This document shows positions 5,839 to 6,473 of a DNA stretch of 6,473 bases, in pieces. The stretch is from contig PMBV01000168.1 of the NCBI GenBank assembly GCA_003153055.1, forward strand, positions 7,656 through 14,128, written 5' to 3'. The DNA comes from Myxococcales bacterium (GTDB lineage: Bacteria; Myxococcota; Myxococcia; Myxococcales; Myxococcaceae). The translations under genes and the position numbers were made by a program. The notes below the pieces were generated by a model that had not been told where the DNA came from, did no database searches, and was given only the letters and a program-made list of their open reading frames with translations. Position 1 is the first letter of the stretch. Each line of letters opens with the position of its first letter.

Positions 5839-6473
5839 GTGATCTGGGAGCGACTGACAGACCACTTTCGCGCGTTGACCGATCGGTTCGTGCCCCAGGG
5901 AGACTCGTCCGCCACCGCGCTCCCCAAGCTCCGCTTCTTCATTCGAGCCTGGTTGGTCACCATCACCTTCGCCTCGTTCATGACCGTGAGCTTCGCGGCG
6001 GAGCGACTGTGGGGTCAGGTCGCGCTCAACGCGGCCGTGGCCGTGCTCGGGTTGGTGGTGCTGACCCTCCTGCGCCGAGGCGCGCGGCGGGAGCCACTGG
6101 GGCACGTCTCCCTGGCGGTGACCCAAGTGGCGGTGGCCGCGGGCACGTTGGCTCAGTCGCCGTTCGATCTCTCCACCGTCTTCATCCTCTCGCTGTTCCC
6201 GCTGCTCGCCAGCATGATGGGCGGCCGGTGGGTGCTGCTGTACCTCGCCGAGGCCCTGGCGCTGGGTCTGGCGGCCATCGGGCTGGGCGTCGCCGGCTAC
6301 ACGCTCCCCGACACCGACCCGCACCCGGTCATGACGATGCTGACGAACTTCTCCTTCGTCACCGTGATGGTTTCGTTGGGGGGCTTCAGCGTCTACGAGC
6401 TGCGAAGGCGCGCCATGGAGACCGTCGCGACGGCGAGCCGGGCCAAGTCGGCCTTCCTCGCCAACATGAGCCA
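5839..6473 (+). CDS. Membrane sensor histidine kinase, 5' part
   Basis: The first 211 codons are present; the frame is open at the window edge. The GTG at 5839 follows GAGGA (5831-5835), with no other usable start nearby. Residues about 1-30 are cytoplasmic and polar. Six hydrophobic segments follow, at roughly 33-54, 59-78, 88-106, 111-128, 131-153 and 165-186, with very short loops. This is an integral membrane sensor without a large periplasmic domain, in the style of MASE or 7TM-type inputs, though no family is recognised. Residues 187-211 are a basic linker running into SRAKSAFLANMS, the start of a HisKA dimerisation domain; the next codon begins CA, as expected for the phospho-accepting histidine. 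The ATP-binding domain and any receiver domain lie outside the window. The gene is 117 bases downstream of the cyclase, so it may have its own promoter. A partner response regulator is not in view. Confidence 0.85.
   Translation, partial: MIWERLTDHFRALTDRFVPQGDSSATALPKLRFFIRAWLVTITFASFMTVSFAAERLWGQVALNAAVAVLGLVVLTLLRRGARREPLGHVSLAVTQVAVAAGTLAQSPFDLSTVFILSLFPLLASMMGGRWVLLYLAEALALGLAAIGLGVAGYTLPDTDPHPVMTMLTNFSFVTVMVSLGGFSVYELRRRAMETVATASRAKSAFLANMS

Noticed and set aside
4117..6324. 735-codon minus-strand open frame
   Set aside because: It is antisense to the cyclase and kinase genes, both with clear domains. Its sequence is low in complexity, rich in G, E, R and H, and resembles no family. 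Such frames are common in GC-rich DNA.

Overview
The window is GC-rich DNA. Hand counts give 100 G+C in the first 180 bases and 88 G+C in two sampled 60-base lines inside the large central gene (2041-2100 and 3121-3180). The GC content, the multidomain signalling proteins and the long spurious antisense reading frames fit a myxobacterium (Myxococcota, perhaps the Cystobacter/Archangium/Myxococcus group). This placement is an inference from composition and gene style, with no marker gene to prove it.

Layout. Two minus-strand genes occupy 1-1349. The upstream one encodes a 233-residue protein with a LysM-like N-terminal domain and a C-terminal peptidoglycan-binding domain, and no signal peptide. 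The downstream one has a perfect Shine-Dalgarno and a GTG start, then a frameshift near base 203. Beyond the shift the second frame stays coding to the window edge and carries a GD-x-x-D motif like that of metallophosphoesterases. This pair has lower GC than the rest and looks like an accessory module. A link to a type VI or other contractile secretion system is only inferred.

A 168-base divergent intergenic region (1350-1517) holds two inverted repeats and a TTGACA box. It separates this pair from three plus-strand genes. The first (1518-4193) is an 891-residue fusion: two universal-stress-protein-like domains, about 245 residues of unassigned sequence, and a complete two-HKD phospholipase D/cardiolipin-synthase-like region. 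The second (4264-5721) is a class III nucleotide cyclase with all six catalytic positions intact, in the Lys/Thr form known from class IIIb enzymes. It continues into a TPR-like helical segment and a bacteriohemerythrin domain with all seven iron ligands. The third (5839 to the edge) is a six-helix membrane sensor histidine kinase, cut off just before its phospho-accepting histidine.

Functional reading. The plus-strand genes look like a signalling and stress block: a lipid-modifying enzyme fused to stress-sensor domains, a cyclase predicted to respond to O2, NO or redox state through a di-iron site, and a membrane histidine kinase. The cyclase-hemerythrin fusion and the Usp-PLD fusion are the most interesting items. 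No rRNA, tRNA, CRISPR array, insertion sequence or replication origin was seen.
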